A stretch of 64,000 nucleotides of DNA from DTWD01 sp963662965. GTDB lineage: Bacteria > Acidobacteriota > Vicinamibacteria > Vicinamibacterales > UBA8438. A model generated the notes under the pieces. That model saw nothing but the letters and a program-made list of their open reading frames with translations, did no database searches and had not been told where the DNA came from. This document shows, piece after piece, positions 45,360 through 53,714 of the stretch. The first letter of the stretch is position 1. Each line of letters opens with the position of its first letter. The stretch is taken from positions 3,534,001 through 3,598,000 of the forward strand of contig OY759970.1 of NCBI GenBank assembly GCA_963662965.1, read 5' to 3'. The translations under genes were made by a program, and so were the position numbers.

Positions 45360-45450
45360 CGGGGCTGACTGCCCCGGACCCCGTCGCGGTCACTCGCGGG
45401 GGCCGAGGCGCCGCTCCGTGCCCGCGGGGGCGCGCTGTGCGCGCCCCCCG
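45360..45450 (+). repeat. GC-rich palindromic intergenic repeat, copy 2
   Basis: Starts CGGGGCTGACTGCCCC and ends GGGGGCGCGCTGTGCGCGCCC. It fills the gap between two convergent genes, so it could also serve as a bidirectional terminator-like structure. Confidence 0.68.
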
Positions 45451-45454
45451 CCCT

Positions 45455-45898
45455 CTATCGACGCTCGGCGTCGTATGGCGCGCCGGTGCCGGACGAGCCC
45501 ATGAAGAACTTGCGGCCGTCCTCGAACGTAAGGTCCCGCGCGTTGGCCCGTGCGGTCCGGTCCTTGCTCTGATACCCGTCGACGACGACCACGGTGCCGG
45601 GCTGGACGTAGTCCCGCCTCAAGCCGCGGCGCAGCAGCGTATTTGGCGTGCCGCCTTCCACCATCCACACTTGCTTGGTGCCGTCATCTTCGTTGGTCAC
45701 CTCGATGTGGATCCAGGTGTGCGGGTTGACCCACTCCACCTTGACGATCGGGCCCTTGAGCAAGATGGGGCGGTTCGGGTCGAACTCGGCGCCGAACGCA
45801 TGGTGGGCGATCACCGGGACGCTGGTCACGACCACAGCCAAGAGGCCGGCGGCCAGGAGGCAGAGCGTCGTGCGTGAGGAACGTGGCTGTGTGAGCAT
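45455..45898 (-). CDS. DUF6152-family exported protein
   Basis: A 147-residue exported protein starting MLTQPRSSRTTLCLLAAG behind GAGGTG. The mature N-terminus is typical of DUF6152: IAHHAFGAEFDPNRPILLKG, VEWVNPHTWIHIEVTNE and GTPNTLLRRGLRRDYVQPGT. It is a small OB-like beta protein of unknown function, common in acidobacteria and gammaproteobacteria. In this window it sits at the 3' end of the run of tandem YACHEGNY-family genes on the same strand, so it may be functionally tied to them. The two neighbouring His residues (HH) at the mature start are a possible metal site. Confidence 0.88.
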   Translation of the reverse strand: MLTQPRSSRTTLCLLAAGLLAVVVTSVPVIAHHAFGAEFDPNRPILLKGPIVKVEWVNPHTWIHIEVTNEDDGTKQVWMVEGGTPNTLLRRGLRRDYVQPGTVVVVDGYQSKDRTARANARDLTFEDGRKFFMGSSGTGAPYDAERR

Positions 45899-45929
45899 CG
45901 GGTTCACCTCGAAGTACCTTCCTGGACTG

Positions 45930-47066
45930 TTATTTTCCCTGGACCTTACCGTCGCGAACGTCCTGTTCCAGAATGCGTGCCCCGCCGAGAATGCCGCGGA
46001 ACGAGTAATTCGCTTCGTGGCAGGCGTATTCGTAGACTCGGTCGCTGCTGGTGGGCCAGACGTATTCACCGCTCCACGGCGCGGTCCAGACGTTCGGATC
46101 CGCGACCGTGAACTCGTAGCGAAGCGTATCGGCGTCGAGGCGTGTGAGCCGCTCCACCACATGGAGGTCGCGCGTCGCCTGGCGCAGCGCCGGTGTGTCG
46201 TTGAAGTTGGTGGTGTCGATGACGAGCGTATCGCCCTCCCAGTGTCCGACCGAGTCGCCGAGCCAGCCGCGGATATCCGGTGGCGCATGCGCCTGGTTCA
46301 TCCGGACGATGCGCGCGTCGTGCACCATCTCGATCAGGATCATGACGTGGTCGTCGGTTTGGACGATCCGCTTCAGATTATTGTAGAGCGCCGGTAGCAT
46401 CGGTGGCCCGCCGGTGGAGCTAAAGCCAAGGAGGCAGCGCTCGGCGAGCGGCCGGATTTCCGGGTCGTCGTAGGGGCCGGGCGCGTCCGGCCCGTTCTCG
46501 ATCATCCACCACGCGGTGCCGGAGTTTTCACGTCGACGCAGCGCCCGCGCCTCAGAGCGCCGCTGGCCCGCGTCCGTCAGCGGGGGCTGCCGACCGTTGG
46601 GCGGATCGACGATGATCGACGTCGGGTATTGGCCGTCGACCAGCAACCGCGACGAGCCGCGGTCGATCCAGAAGGTGTTGTACCCGCCGACGTTGCCGGC
46701 CGCACCCGGGGAGCCGTCGCCGCCGTCCGGCGGTGCCTCCCGGTTCGGGTTGCTGGCCGCGTTGCGCTCGAGGTGGCGATCGAACTCTTCCCGTTCGATC
46801 TCGGCCGCTTCCTCATCGGTGAGGAACGCTTTTTCGCCGAACTCGTCCGGCCGTTGGAACGGCGTCAGCGTGGCGACGTTGTACGTGCCCGACAGGTCCG
46901 GCTTTCCGCTCGGCGTGCGCGGGATGTCCTGGGCCTGGGCTTGTCCAATCGCGGGCGCTATCACGCACGCCGTGAGCGCGACCACGACTCCCCCAAGCAG
47001 GCCGCATCGGCGGTCGAATGCAGCGGGACTCTCGCCGCGGGCTGCTAGCTGGCGCATACCGCCCAT
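45930..47066 (-). CDS. Secreted YACHEGNY-family protein of unknown function (paralog 5)
   Basis: A protein of about 378 residues. I chose the ATG at 47066 because GGAGGTGG stands directly before it. It is one of three tandem close relatives (with 47176 and 48256). Marks: RTPSGKPDLSGTYNVATLTP, NTFWIDRGSSRLLVDGQY, AWWMIENGPDAPGPYDDPEI, RCLLGFSSTGGPPMLPALYN, GDSVGHWEGDTLVIDTTNFN and YACHEANYSFRGILGGARIL. The opening is SGTY rather than QGVW and the end is HEANY, which marks this trio as a sub-family with a longer middle region. The function is unknown. Confidence 0.87.
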   Translation of the reverse strand: MGGMRQLAARGESPAAFDRRCGLLGGVVVALTACVIAPAIGQAQAQDIPRTPSGKPDLSGTYNVATLTPFQRPDEFGEKAFLTDEEAAEIEREEFDRHLERNAASNPNREAPPDGGDGSPGAAGNVGGYNTFWIDRGSSRLLVDGQYPTSIIVDPPNGRQPPLTDAGQRRSEARALRRRENSGTAWWMIENGPDAPGPYDDPEIRPLAERCLLGFSSTGGPPMLPALYNNLKRIVQTDDHVMILIEMVHDARIVRMNQAHAPPDIRGWLGDSVGHWEGDTLVIDTTNFNDTPALRQATRDLHVVERLTRLDADTLRYEFTVADPNVWTAPWSGEYVWPTSSDRVYEYACHEANYSFRGILGGARILEQDVRDGKVQGK

Positions 47067-47087
47067 CACCACCTCCATCGTCTAGAA

Positions 47088-47175
47088 GGGGCTGACTGCC
47101 CCGAACCCCGTCGCGGTTGCTCGCGGGCCCGACTGCCCCGCTCCGTTCCCGCGGTGGCGCGACGTGCGCGCCCCT
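47088..47175 (+). repeat. GC-rich palindromic intergenic repeat, copy 3
   Basis: Starts GGGGCTGACTGCCCC and ends GGCGCGACGTGCGCGCCC, immediately before the stop of paralog 6. It separates two tandem paralogs on the minus strand. Confidence 0.68.
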
Positions 47176-48237
47176 CTAGCGGCCCTCCCGCACATCCTGC
47201 TCCAGGATTCGCGCGCCTCCCAGGATACCCCGGAATGAGTAGTTGGCCTCGTGGCAGGCGTATTCATAGACACGGTTACCGCTGGCGGGCCAGACGTACT
47301 CGCCGCTCCAGGGCGCGGTCCAGACGCTCGGATCGTCGACCGTGAACTCATAGCGAAGCGTGTCGGCGTCGAGGCGCGTGAACCGCTCCACCACATGGAG
47401 ATCGCGCGTCGCTTGGCGCATGCCGGGCGTGTCGTTGAAGTTCGTGGTGTCGACAACCAGCGTGTCGCCCTCCCAGTGACCGACCGAGTCGCCGAGCCAG
47501 CTCCGGATCTCCGCCGGCGCGTGCGCCTGGTTCATCCGGATGATCCGGGCGTCGTGGACCATTTCGACCAGGATCATGATGTGCTCATCGGTCTGCACGA
47601 TCCGCTTGAGGTTGTTGTAGAGGACCGGCAGCATCGGCGGTCCTCCGGTCGAGCCAAAGCCGAGCAGACAGCGCTCACCGAGCGGCCGGATCTCGGGGTC
47701 GTCATACGGACCGGGCGCGTCAGGTCCGTTCTCGATCATCCACCAGGCGGTGCCCGGATAGCGGCGGCTCGCGGTGCGTGCGTCCACGCGGGCCTGCGCC
47801 TCCGGCGTCATCGGCGGCCGCCGTCCATTCGGCGGATCGACGATGATCGACGTCCGGTACCGACCGTCGACCTGGAACGAGTCGGAGCCGCGGTCGATCC
47901 AGAAGGTGTTGTAGCCGCCGACTCTTTCGCCGACGGCCGGCGCCTCGCGATTCGGATCGCTCGCTGCGTTCCGCGTGAGGTTGCGGTCGAACGCCTCTCG
48001 TTCAATCGCCGCCGCTTCCTCCGCCGTCAGAAACAGCTTGTCGCCCAACTCTTCGGGCCGCTCAAGCGGAGTGAGCGTGGCGATGTCGTAGGTTCCCGAC
48101 AGATCGGGCTTGCCGCCCGGAGTCCGTGGGATGTCCTGGGCCTGTCCGATCGCCGGCGCCACGGTCAGCACCGCGAAGGCGAGCACGGCTACGTCGCGGA
48201 CGGCGAGCTGGCGTCGAGTGCCCATCACCACCGCCAT
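47176..48237 (-). CDS. Secreted YACHEGNY-family protein of unknown function (paralog 6)
   Basis: A 353-residue exported protein; an ATG four codons in (48225) is an alternative start. It is very like paralog 5: RTPGGKPDLSGTYDIATLTP, NTFWIDRGSDSFQVDGRY, RCLLGFGSTGGPPMLPVLYN, EIRSWLGDSVGHWEGDTLV and YACHEANYSFRGILGGARIL. It lacks the short acidic insertion (DGGDGSPGAAGN) seen in paralogs 5 and 8-like copies. The high similarity and head-to-tail order show recent tandem duplication. The function is unknown. Confidence 0.87.
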   Translation of the reverse strand: MAVVMGTRRQLAVRDVAVLAFAVLTVAPAIGQAQDIPRTPGGKPDLSGTYDIATLTPLERPEELGDKLFLTAEEAAAIEREAFDRNLTRNAASDPNREAPAVGERVGGYNTFWIDRGSDSFQVDGRYRTSIIVDPPNGRRPPMTPEAQARVDARTASRRYPGTAWWMIENGPDAPGPYDDPEIRPLGERCLLGFGSTGGPPMLPVLYNNLKRIVQTDEHIMILVEMVHDARIIRMNQAHAPAEIRSWLGDSVGHWEGDTLVVDTTNFNDTPGMRQATRDLHVVERFTRLDADTLRYEFTVDDPSVWTAPWSGEYVWPASGNRVYEYACHEANYSFRGILGGARILEQDVREGR

Positions 48238-48255
48238 TGTCTGTGCGCGCCAGAC

Positions 48256-49338
48256 CTAGCGGTCCTCGCGCACATCCTGTTCGAGAATCCGCGCGCCGCC
48301 GAGAATGCCGCGGAACGAGTAATTGGCCTCGTGGCACGCGTATTCGTAGATTCGGTTGCCGGTCGCGGGCCATATGTACTCGCCGCTCCACGGTGCGGTC
48401 CAGACCGTCGGATCATCAACCGTGAACTGATACAGGAGCGAGTCGGCGTCGACCCGGGTGAAGCGCTCGACGACGTGCAGGTCGGTCGAGGCGCCGCCGA
48501 GCGCAGGCGTGTCGGTGAAGTTGGTTGTGTCGACGACCAGCGTATCGTCCTCCCAATGTCCTACCGAATCGCCGAGCCAGCTCCGGATCTCAGGCCCGGC
48601 ATGCTCCTGATTCATCCGAACGATCCGGGCGTCGTGGACCATCTCGACCAGGATCATGACGTGGTCGTCGGTCTGCACGATCCGCTTCAGGTTGTTATAG
48701 AGGACCGGCAGCATCGGCGGACCCGACGTCGATCCGAATCCGAGGAGACACCGTTCGGCGAGCGGCCGGATCTCCGGGTCATCGTACGGACCGGGGGCAT
48801 CCAGACCGTTTTCCGTGAGCCACCAGGCCGTCCCGCTGTTGGGCCGGAAGAACGCGGCGAACTCGGTCCTGCGCGCCTGAGCCTCTGGCGTGAACGCCGG
48901 CCGCCGTCCGTCGGGCGGGTCGGTGATGATCGACGTCCGCCATTGCCCGTCGATCTGGAACGCGGAGCTTCCGCGGTCCATCCAGAAGGTATTGTAGCCG
49001 CCGACCGCGCCCGCGGCGCCGGTCGACCCGTCGCCACCGACCGGGGGCGCTTCGCTCGGCGGCGCACTCTCGATGTTCCGCTCTTCCGGAATCCCGAACA
49101 CCGCGGCCAGGGCGACCGGTTCGCCCTGCGCGATTGCGGCGGCCTCTTCCTCGCTCAGCGTCAGGCGATCTCCGAACGCCTCTGGGCGCTGGAGCGGCGT
49201 CAGCGTCGCGGTGTCATAGGTGCCCGATAGGTCGGGCCGACCACTCGAGGTTCTCGGCACGTCCTGCGCGTGCACGGCATTGGCCATCGCCAGAACAAAG
49301 CCGAGGACCACGACGACGGCGAGCTGATAACTGCGCAT
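48256..49338 (-). CDS. Secreted YACHEGNY-family protein of unknown function (paralog 7)
   Basis: A 360-residue exported protein (MRSYQLAVVVVLGFVLAMAN). It is the third of the tandem trio: RTSSGRPDLSGTYDTATLTP, NTFWMDRGSSAFQIDGQW, RCLLGFGSTSGPPMLPVLYN, LGDSVGHWEDDTLVVDTTNF and YACHEANYSFRGILGGARIL. It has the glycine-rich insertion GGDGSTGAAGAVGGY. The usual WEGDT has become WEDDT. Only 18 bases separate it from paralog 6, so the trio and the divergent relative upstream probably form one operon. Confidence 0.87.
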   Translation of the reverse strand: MRSYQLAVVVVLGFVLAMANAVHAQDVPRTSSGRPDLSGTYDTATLTPLQRPEAFGDRLTLSEEEAAAIAQGEPVALAAVFGIPEERNIESAPPSEAPPVGGDGSTGAAGAVGGYNTFWMDRGSSAFQIDGQWRTSIITDPPDGRRPAFTPEAQARRTEFAAFFRPNSGTAWWLTENGLDAPGPYDDPEIRPLAERCLLGFGSTSGPPMLPVLYNNLKRIVQTDDHVMILVEMVHDARIVRMNQEHAGPEIRSWLGDSVGHWEDDTLVVDTTNFTDTPALGGASTDLHVVERFTRVDADSLLYQFTVDDPTVWTAPWSGEYIWPATGNRIYEYACHEANYSFRGILGGARILEQDVREDR

Positions 49339-49352
49339 AGGTTTCTCGCGTT

Positions 49353-50210
49353 TTACCGTGGCAGTGGGTTACGACGAAACTCCCCGAAGAGGAGCTCTTC
49401 GACGAACTCGACGCACTTGAAGTCCATCAGCCGCGCCCCCTCCTCGATACGTCGATAGAGCGGCATGCTGATCGTCCATGGCTCGGTGAAGACGTTCGGG
49501 TCTTCCATCGTCGCTTCGTACTGCAGATGGTTCGGGCTGATCATCGTGTAGCGCTCGGTCACGACGAGCTGGTTGGTATGGTGGCTGCCCGCACGGTCGA
49601 ACCAGGTCTGTTCGCTTTGCCCGGTCACCTCGACAACGAGCGTATCGCCTTCCCAGCGTCCAACCGACTGGCCCATCCACGAGTCGGTTTCGGCCGGCCC
49701 GACGTCCTGCAGATAGACGTCGCGCACCGCTCCGGCAAACTCGTAGGCGATGAAGACGTTGCTCTCGTTCTGAAAGATCTGGAACGGGAACGGCAGGTAG
49801 GTCGCGCGCGGCACGCCCGGCATGTAGCATTTGATCTCGGGATCGCGCTCGACCCAGTTCGCCTGATTCTCTTCCTTGAGCGCCCGCGCCTCGGCGGTAT
49901 AGGGGATCCGGCCACCGTCCTTGATCACGCCCATGCTGCCGGGCACCGCGCCGACCGCGCCGAGCACGAGCACCGGCACGTCGGGCAGCATGCTACGCGG
50001 CCCCTCGCGCTGTTGCATCGCTGAGCGGGCGATGTGCGGCTCGATGCCGTAGTTGGCGGCGTTCAGCGCCTGCCAGATGCCGTTGAAGTCGGGGTTGCCG
50101 TTGGCCAGACGCGGTGGCTCGAAGTCGGCCGATAAACCCTGAACGTGGACCGGTAGGGTGGCGACACTGAACACGAGGGCCAGCGTCGCCGCGCTCAAGA
50201 ATCTCGTCAT
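49353..50210 (-). CDS. Secreted divergent relative of the YACHEGNY family (paralog 8)
   Basis: A 285-residue exported protein (MTRFLSAATLALVFSVATL). It shares the architecture but not the exact end of the family: RLANGNPDFNGIWQALNAAN, IKCYMPGVPRATYLPFPFQI, GQSVGRWEGDTLVVEVTGQS, and MEDPNVFTEPWTISMPLYRR. It then diverges to FKCVEFVEELLFGEFRR in place of YACHEGNY. The two conserved cysteines (IKC and FKC) remain in equivalent places, supporting a shared fold and a possible disulfide. It lies 14 bases upstream of paralog 7 and is probably the first gene of the four-gene run. Confidence 0.84.
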   Translation of the reverse strand: MTRFLSAATLALVFSVATLPVHVQGLSADFEPPRLANGNPDFNGIWQALNAANYGIEPHIARSAMQQREGPRSMLPDVPVLVLGAVGAVPGSMGVIKDGGRIPYTAEARALKEENQANWVERDPEIKCYMPGVPRATYLPFPFQIFQNESNVFIAYEFAGAVRDVYLQDVGPAETDSWMGQSVGRWEGDTLVVEVTGQSEQTWFDRAGSHHTNQLVVTERYTMISPNHLQYEATMEDPNVFTEPWTISMPLYRRIEEGARLMDFKCVEFVEELLFGEFRRNPLPR

Positions 50211-50285
50211 CGGTTACGTTCCTCCGGCGTGCGAGCCCCCCCCTGGGGCCGCGCCGCTCATTGTACGCGCTGGGGCGACTCCGGG

Positions 50286-50882
50286 CTACGACTCGCTTCT
50301 CCCCGCCAAGAGCGCCGCCGTCGCCGCCCGCGTCATCAGCGCGACATACCGCCGGCGCGAGTACCCGAGGTCCATCACGAGCTCTTCCCAGACCTTGACG
50401 GAGGCCTGCGCGGTCAGCCAGTCACCGGCGCTTCGTCGCGTCCATCCAGGGCCGAGCCGCCGCCATTCCGCCAAGCGGCGCGCGATCTCGTAGGCCCCCT
50501 GTCGTCGATGCGCGAGCCGGTCGTTCCAGGCTCTGGCCACCTCCGGATCACTGCGCCGCATCGCATCGGCCGCCCGAACGACCGCGTAGAGGAGCGGATT
50601 GTAGGTCGCCAGGAATTCAGCGTTGCGCTTCAACAGCTCTTCCGCGGAGCGGGCTCGACGGAGCGGCTGGAGATGGCGCTCGAGGTCGAGCCGGTCGTCG
50701 ACGTGCCGCGCGGTTGCGACCAGGAGCTCCGCTCGACTCCGGAAATGCAGATAGATGGCCTGCCGCGAAACGAACGAGAGCTGGGCCACGCGTTTGACAT
50801 TGATCACGTGTGGTGGTGATTCGTCCAGGGTGGCCACCGCCGCGTCGAGGATGCGCGTGCGGGTATCGCGGTCACTTGACAC
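50286..50882 (-). CDS. TetR-family transcriptional regulator
   Basis: A 198-residue protein from GTG 50882. The N-terminal helix-turn-helix is clear (TRTRILDAAVATLDESPPHV, NVKRVAQLSFVSRQAIYLHF) and the C-terminal helices form the ligand domain (RARSAEELLKRNAEFLATYN). It should repress by binding DNA as a dimer and release on ligand binding. A perfect 19-base palindrome overlaps its start codon and lies 20 bases before the divergent amidohydrolase gene, so autoregulation and control of that gene are likely. The inducer is unknown. Confidence 0.92.
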   Translation of the reverse strand: MSSDRDTRTRILDAAVATLDESPPHVINVKRVAQLSFVSRQAIYLHFRSRAELLVATARHVDDRLDLERHLQPLRRARSAEELLKRNAEFLATYNPLLYAVVRAADAMRRSDPEVARAWNDRLAHRRQGAYEIARRLAEWRRLGPGWTRRSAGDWLTAQASVKVWEELVMDLGYSRRRYVALMTRAATAALLAGRSES

Positions 50883-50892
50883 TGTGTCAAGT
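50874..50892. promoter_or_regulatory. Probable TetR operator
   Basis: Perfect inverted repeat ACTTGACAC-T-GTGTCAAGT between the divergent tetR-like and amidohydrolase genes, overlapping the tetR start codon. Such a TTGACAC/GTGTCAA palindrome is typical of TetR-family sites. Binding by this regulator is inferred from position and symmetry. Confidence 0.78.
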
Positions 50893-50911
50893 TACCTGAA
50901 GGGGGCGGGCG

Positions 50912-52188
50912 ATGCACGTAGCGGTGGGTGGAATCCGTGGGGCCGTGGTCGCGGCGAGCGTTGTCAGTGCTTGCGGTGCGCCAGAGCTGGCCTCGATCAG
51001 CATCTACGACACCCGCCCAGACGCCACGGTGTTGCGCGACGTGACGGTGTTCGACGGCGCTGGTCGAACGTTGCTGCCCGGATTGATCGACAGCCATGCC
51101 CATCTCTTCTCGGCCGGCGAGAAGTCTGGGCCACCGCCGGATCCCGAGGTGATCGCTCGGTCCTTTCTGTACGCGGGGGTGACGACGGTGCTCGTCGCGG
51201 CAAGGCTCGGGGATGAGACGGCGCTTCGGGACGCCCAGCGCGCCGGTGAGGTGGTGGCGCCGAACTTGTACACCGCGGGCCACGGACTCACCGCCCCGGG
51301 CGGCCATCCGATTTGCCTGCTGCGCGCCATGTTGCCATGGCCCGTCTCATGGTTCGCGATCCGCGACGTGTCGACGGCAGCCGACGCGGCGTCGGCGCGG
51401 GACCGCGTGGACGCCACGATCGCCGAGGACGACCTCGACTTCTTCAAGATCGTCTACGACGATCTGCCGTCGGGTTCGCCGCATCTGTCACGAGAGGCGC
51501 TCGTCGGCGCCATCGAGGCCGCGCGGAAGCAGGGTGTTCGCGCGATCGTGCACGCGACGACGCCGGACGATGCGTTGACGGCGGTCGAGGCAGGCGCCTC
51601 GTTTCTCGTCCACGTGCCGCAGCGCGGTATCCTGACCCAGGAGTAGGCGATGTCGCTCGTCGCCGCTGGTATCCCGCTCGTGACGACCATACGGTTGATA
51701 TCGGCGACCGAGGAGTTGTCGACCGAGGGACCGTTGCCGCTCGAGCGCGCGATGCACGGTGCAAACCTCTTCGATCCCTGAATCGCCGACCCGCGGTAGA
51801 ACTTGCCGGGATTCTCGGAGGAGATTGATCGTCGACAGGCCGAGGTGACGCGTGAGGTGGCGCACAACCTCCGCACGCTGCATGCAGCCGGGGCCCGGCT
51901 CTTCGTCGGCACCGATTCAGGCGTGCACGGCGTGTTTCCCGGATCGTCGCTGCATCGTGAGATGCGGCGGCTCGTCGAGCTCGGGATGTCGCCACTCGAA
52001 GTGCTGCACGCGGCCACGAGCACGCCCGCGGCGTTTCTCGACCGCGCCGGCGGCTTCGGGAGGGTCAGCCGGGGCAGCGAGCCGACCTGCTCCTCGTCCG
52101 AGGAGATCCGACGGTCGATATCGAGGCGCTCGCGGAGATCGAGGGCGTCTGGTTGGCCGGAACCCGCTTGAACCGTCACGGGCTGTAG
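50912..52188 (+). pseudogene. Decayed amidohydrolase
   Basis: Metal-dependent amidohydrolase (imidazolonepropionase-like branch): TLLPGLIDSHAHLF, FLYAGVTTVLVAAR, DDLDFFKIVYDDLP, GVRAIVHATTPDDA, GARLFVGTDSGVHGVFPG and ATSTPAAFL. Three in-frame stops interrupt it: TAG at 51644, TGA at 51779 and TAG at 51797. A frameshift near 52070 puts the natural end (DPTVDIEALAEIEGVWLAG) out of frame; the corrected stop is the TAG at 52186-52188. The N-terminus also seems to have lost about 35 residues: VTVFDGAGRTLLPG joins two places that each contain DG. The nominal first product is 244 residues. Controlled, when intact, presumably by the adjacent TetR. Confidence 0.85.
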
Positions 52189-52194
52189 CCCCGT

Positions 52195-53367
52195 CTATCT
52201 CCTCACAAACCTCTGCACCCGTTTTCCCTCGAGTGTTTCCCCGACGTAGATATTGCCGTCCGAATCGACCGCCAAGCTGTGGGCGGCGGTGAAGCCGCCG
52301 GCCTGGTGCCCGCCGAAGCCGATGGTATTGACGATCGACAGATCGTCACGCGAGATCACCCAGATCTTCGCGTTCATTCCATCGATGTTGTACAGGTACT
52401 GCTGAGCGGCATCGGGCGAGAAATCGACGTCGAACGCCGACCCAAAGCCGCGCGTCCGCGGCGCCATCATCACCTCGTTGATGAAGGTGCCGTCACGCTC
52501 GAATACCTGAATCCGGTCATTGATCCGGTCACAGACATACAGCAGGCCGTCGTTCGACAGCGTCGCGCAGTGGACCGGCCGGCCGAACTGCTGCGACAGC
52601 TCGGCGTCGGGGTCGTAGGTATACGGATCGTCGGTTGGCACGTTGCCGTAGGCGCCCCAGTGTCGCTTGTACTCACCGGTGTCGGCGTCGAAGATGGCGA
52701 CGCGCCGGTTGCCGTACCCGTCGGCGATGATCACCTCGTTCGTCTCGGGGTCGACGTCGATTTCGGCCGGCTGGCCGAAGTTGGCGGTGTCGTTGCTGCC
52801 CTGGCCCTGTCCGTGCGCGCCGATCTGCAGCAGGAAGTCGCCGCTCTTCGTGAACTTGAGGATCTGTGCGTCCTCGCCGCCGCTCCCGCCGAGCCAGACG
52901 TTGTCCAGATGGTCGATGAAGATGCCGTGCTCGGAATCAGGCCACTCGTAGCCATCGCCGGGACCGCCCCAGCCCTGCACCACCTCGCCCTCTTGGTTGA
53001 ACTCGAGAACCGGCGGCGCGGGGCGACAACATTCCGCAAGCGGCGGGTCCGCGTCGGCGCCCGCTTCCTGCGGCGTCAGGCTCAGCGGGCGGTGGACGAT
53101 CCAGATGTGGTCGTTCGAGTCGACGTCGACGCCGACGACGTTGCCGAGCGTCCAGTTGTTCGGGAGCGGCTGCGGCCACATCGGGTCGAATTCGAAGTTG
53201 GTGCCGTCACCTAGCGGGCCGGTGGCCGCCATCGCATCGGCCGCGCCATCCTCGACGGGGGCCGACGCGGGCGCGCCGTCACCGCAGGCAACGGTCATGG
53301 TCAGGGCGGTCACGAGCGCGGCGCTCAGAATGAGTCGGGTTCGACCGGGTCGCTTTAGTGGTGCCAT
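52195..53367 (-). CDS. NHL/SMP-30-like propeller lipoprotein
   Basis: A protein of about 390 residues from ATG 53367 (MAPLKRPGRTRLILSAALVT), with a lipobox ending TMTVAC. The mature part is a propeller with blades such as NVVGVDVDSNDHIWIVHRP, HGIFIDHLDNVWLGGSGGED, EIDVDPETNEVIIADGYGNR, ATLSNDGLLYVCDRINDRIQ and HSLAVDSDGNIYVGETLEGK. This is the NHL/6-bladed TolB-like group, often binding or hydrolysing small molecules. A Cys-rich turn ECCRPAPP near residue 110 is unusual. It is lipid-anchored and probably periplasmic; the function is unknown. Confidence 0.86.
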   Translation of the reverse strand: MAPLKRPGRTRLILSAALVTALTMTVACGDGAPASAPVEDGAADAMAATGPLGDGTNFEFDPMWPQPLPNNWTLGNVVGVDVDSNDHIWIVHRPLSLTPQEAGADADPPLAECCRPAPPVLEFNQEGEVVQGWGGPGDGYEWPDSEHGIFIDHLDNVWLGGSGGEDAQILKFTKSGDFLLQIGAHGQGQGSNDTANFGQPAEIDVDPETNEVIIADGYGNRRVAIFDADTGEYKRHWGAYGNVPTDDPYTYDPDAELSQQFGRPVHCATLSNDGLLYVCDRINDRIQVFERDGTFINEVMMAPRTRGFGSAFDVDFSPDAAQQYLYNIDGMNAKIWVISRDDLSIVNTIGFGGHQAGGFTAAHSLAVDSDGNIYVGETLEGKRVQRFVRR

Positions 53368-53405
53368 CGTGCTTATCGCCTCCATGGACTACGTTCGTGC
53401 CTATG

Positions 53406-53714
53406 CTAGCCGACCGCCATCGCACCGACCACCAGAAACGGCTCGACGCCGGTCGAGACCGCCTCCGGCAGCGGTGTATCCGGCGGCTCGTGGGACAGGT
53501 CCACCCCGCACGCAAAGAACCGGAGGTACGGCCGCCGGTGCTGGGTTCCATGGTCCCGGATGGTGTCCCGGAGCATCGGGTACTTCTCCTCGAGCGCGTC
53601 GAGCACCGCCCGCTGGGTCACCGGCCCGCCATCGTTACCATCAAGGTCGAGCGCCACCTTGCCCTCGATGTGAGCCAAGCTTCGGAGCGGCGGTGGCAAC
53701 ACGACGCGGATCAT
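53406..53714 (-). CDS. MoaD/ThiS-like ubiquitin-fold protein
   Basis: A 102-residue protein starting MIRVVLPPPLRSLAHIEGKV, its ATGA overlapping the stop of the BNR-like gene. The beta-grasp pattern matches MoaD/ThiS (VVLPPPLRSLAHIEGKVALD, TQRAVLDALEEKYPMLRDTI). It ends VVGAMAVG, not with the di-glycine tail needed for sulfur transfer. Conventional sulfur-carrier function is therefore doubtful, and a stand-alone binding role is possible. A single open frame runs through this gene and the 5' part of the BNR gene only because of a frameshift in the latter. Confidence 0.82.
   Translation of the reverse strand: MIRVVLPPPLRSLAHIEGKVALDLDGNDGGPVTQRAVLDALEEKYPMLRDTIRDHGTQHRRPYLRFFACGVDLSHEPPDTPLPEAVSTGVEPFLVVGAMAVG

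Noticed and set aside
47251..49230. A 659-codon open frame on the plus strand
   Set aside because: It is the exact antisense of tandem paralogs 6 and 7, with Arg/Val/Asp-biased composition and no domain. It arises from the GC-rich codon pattern.
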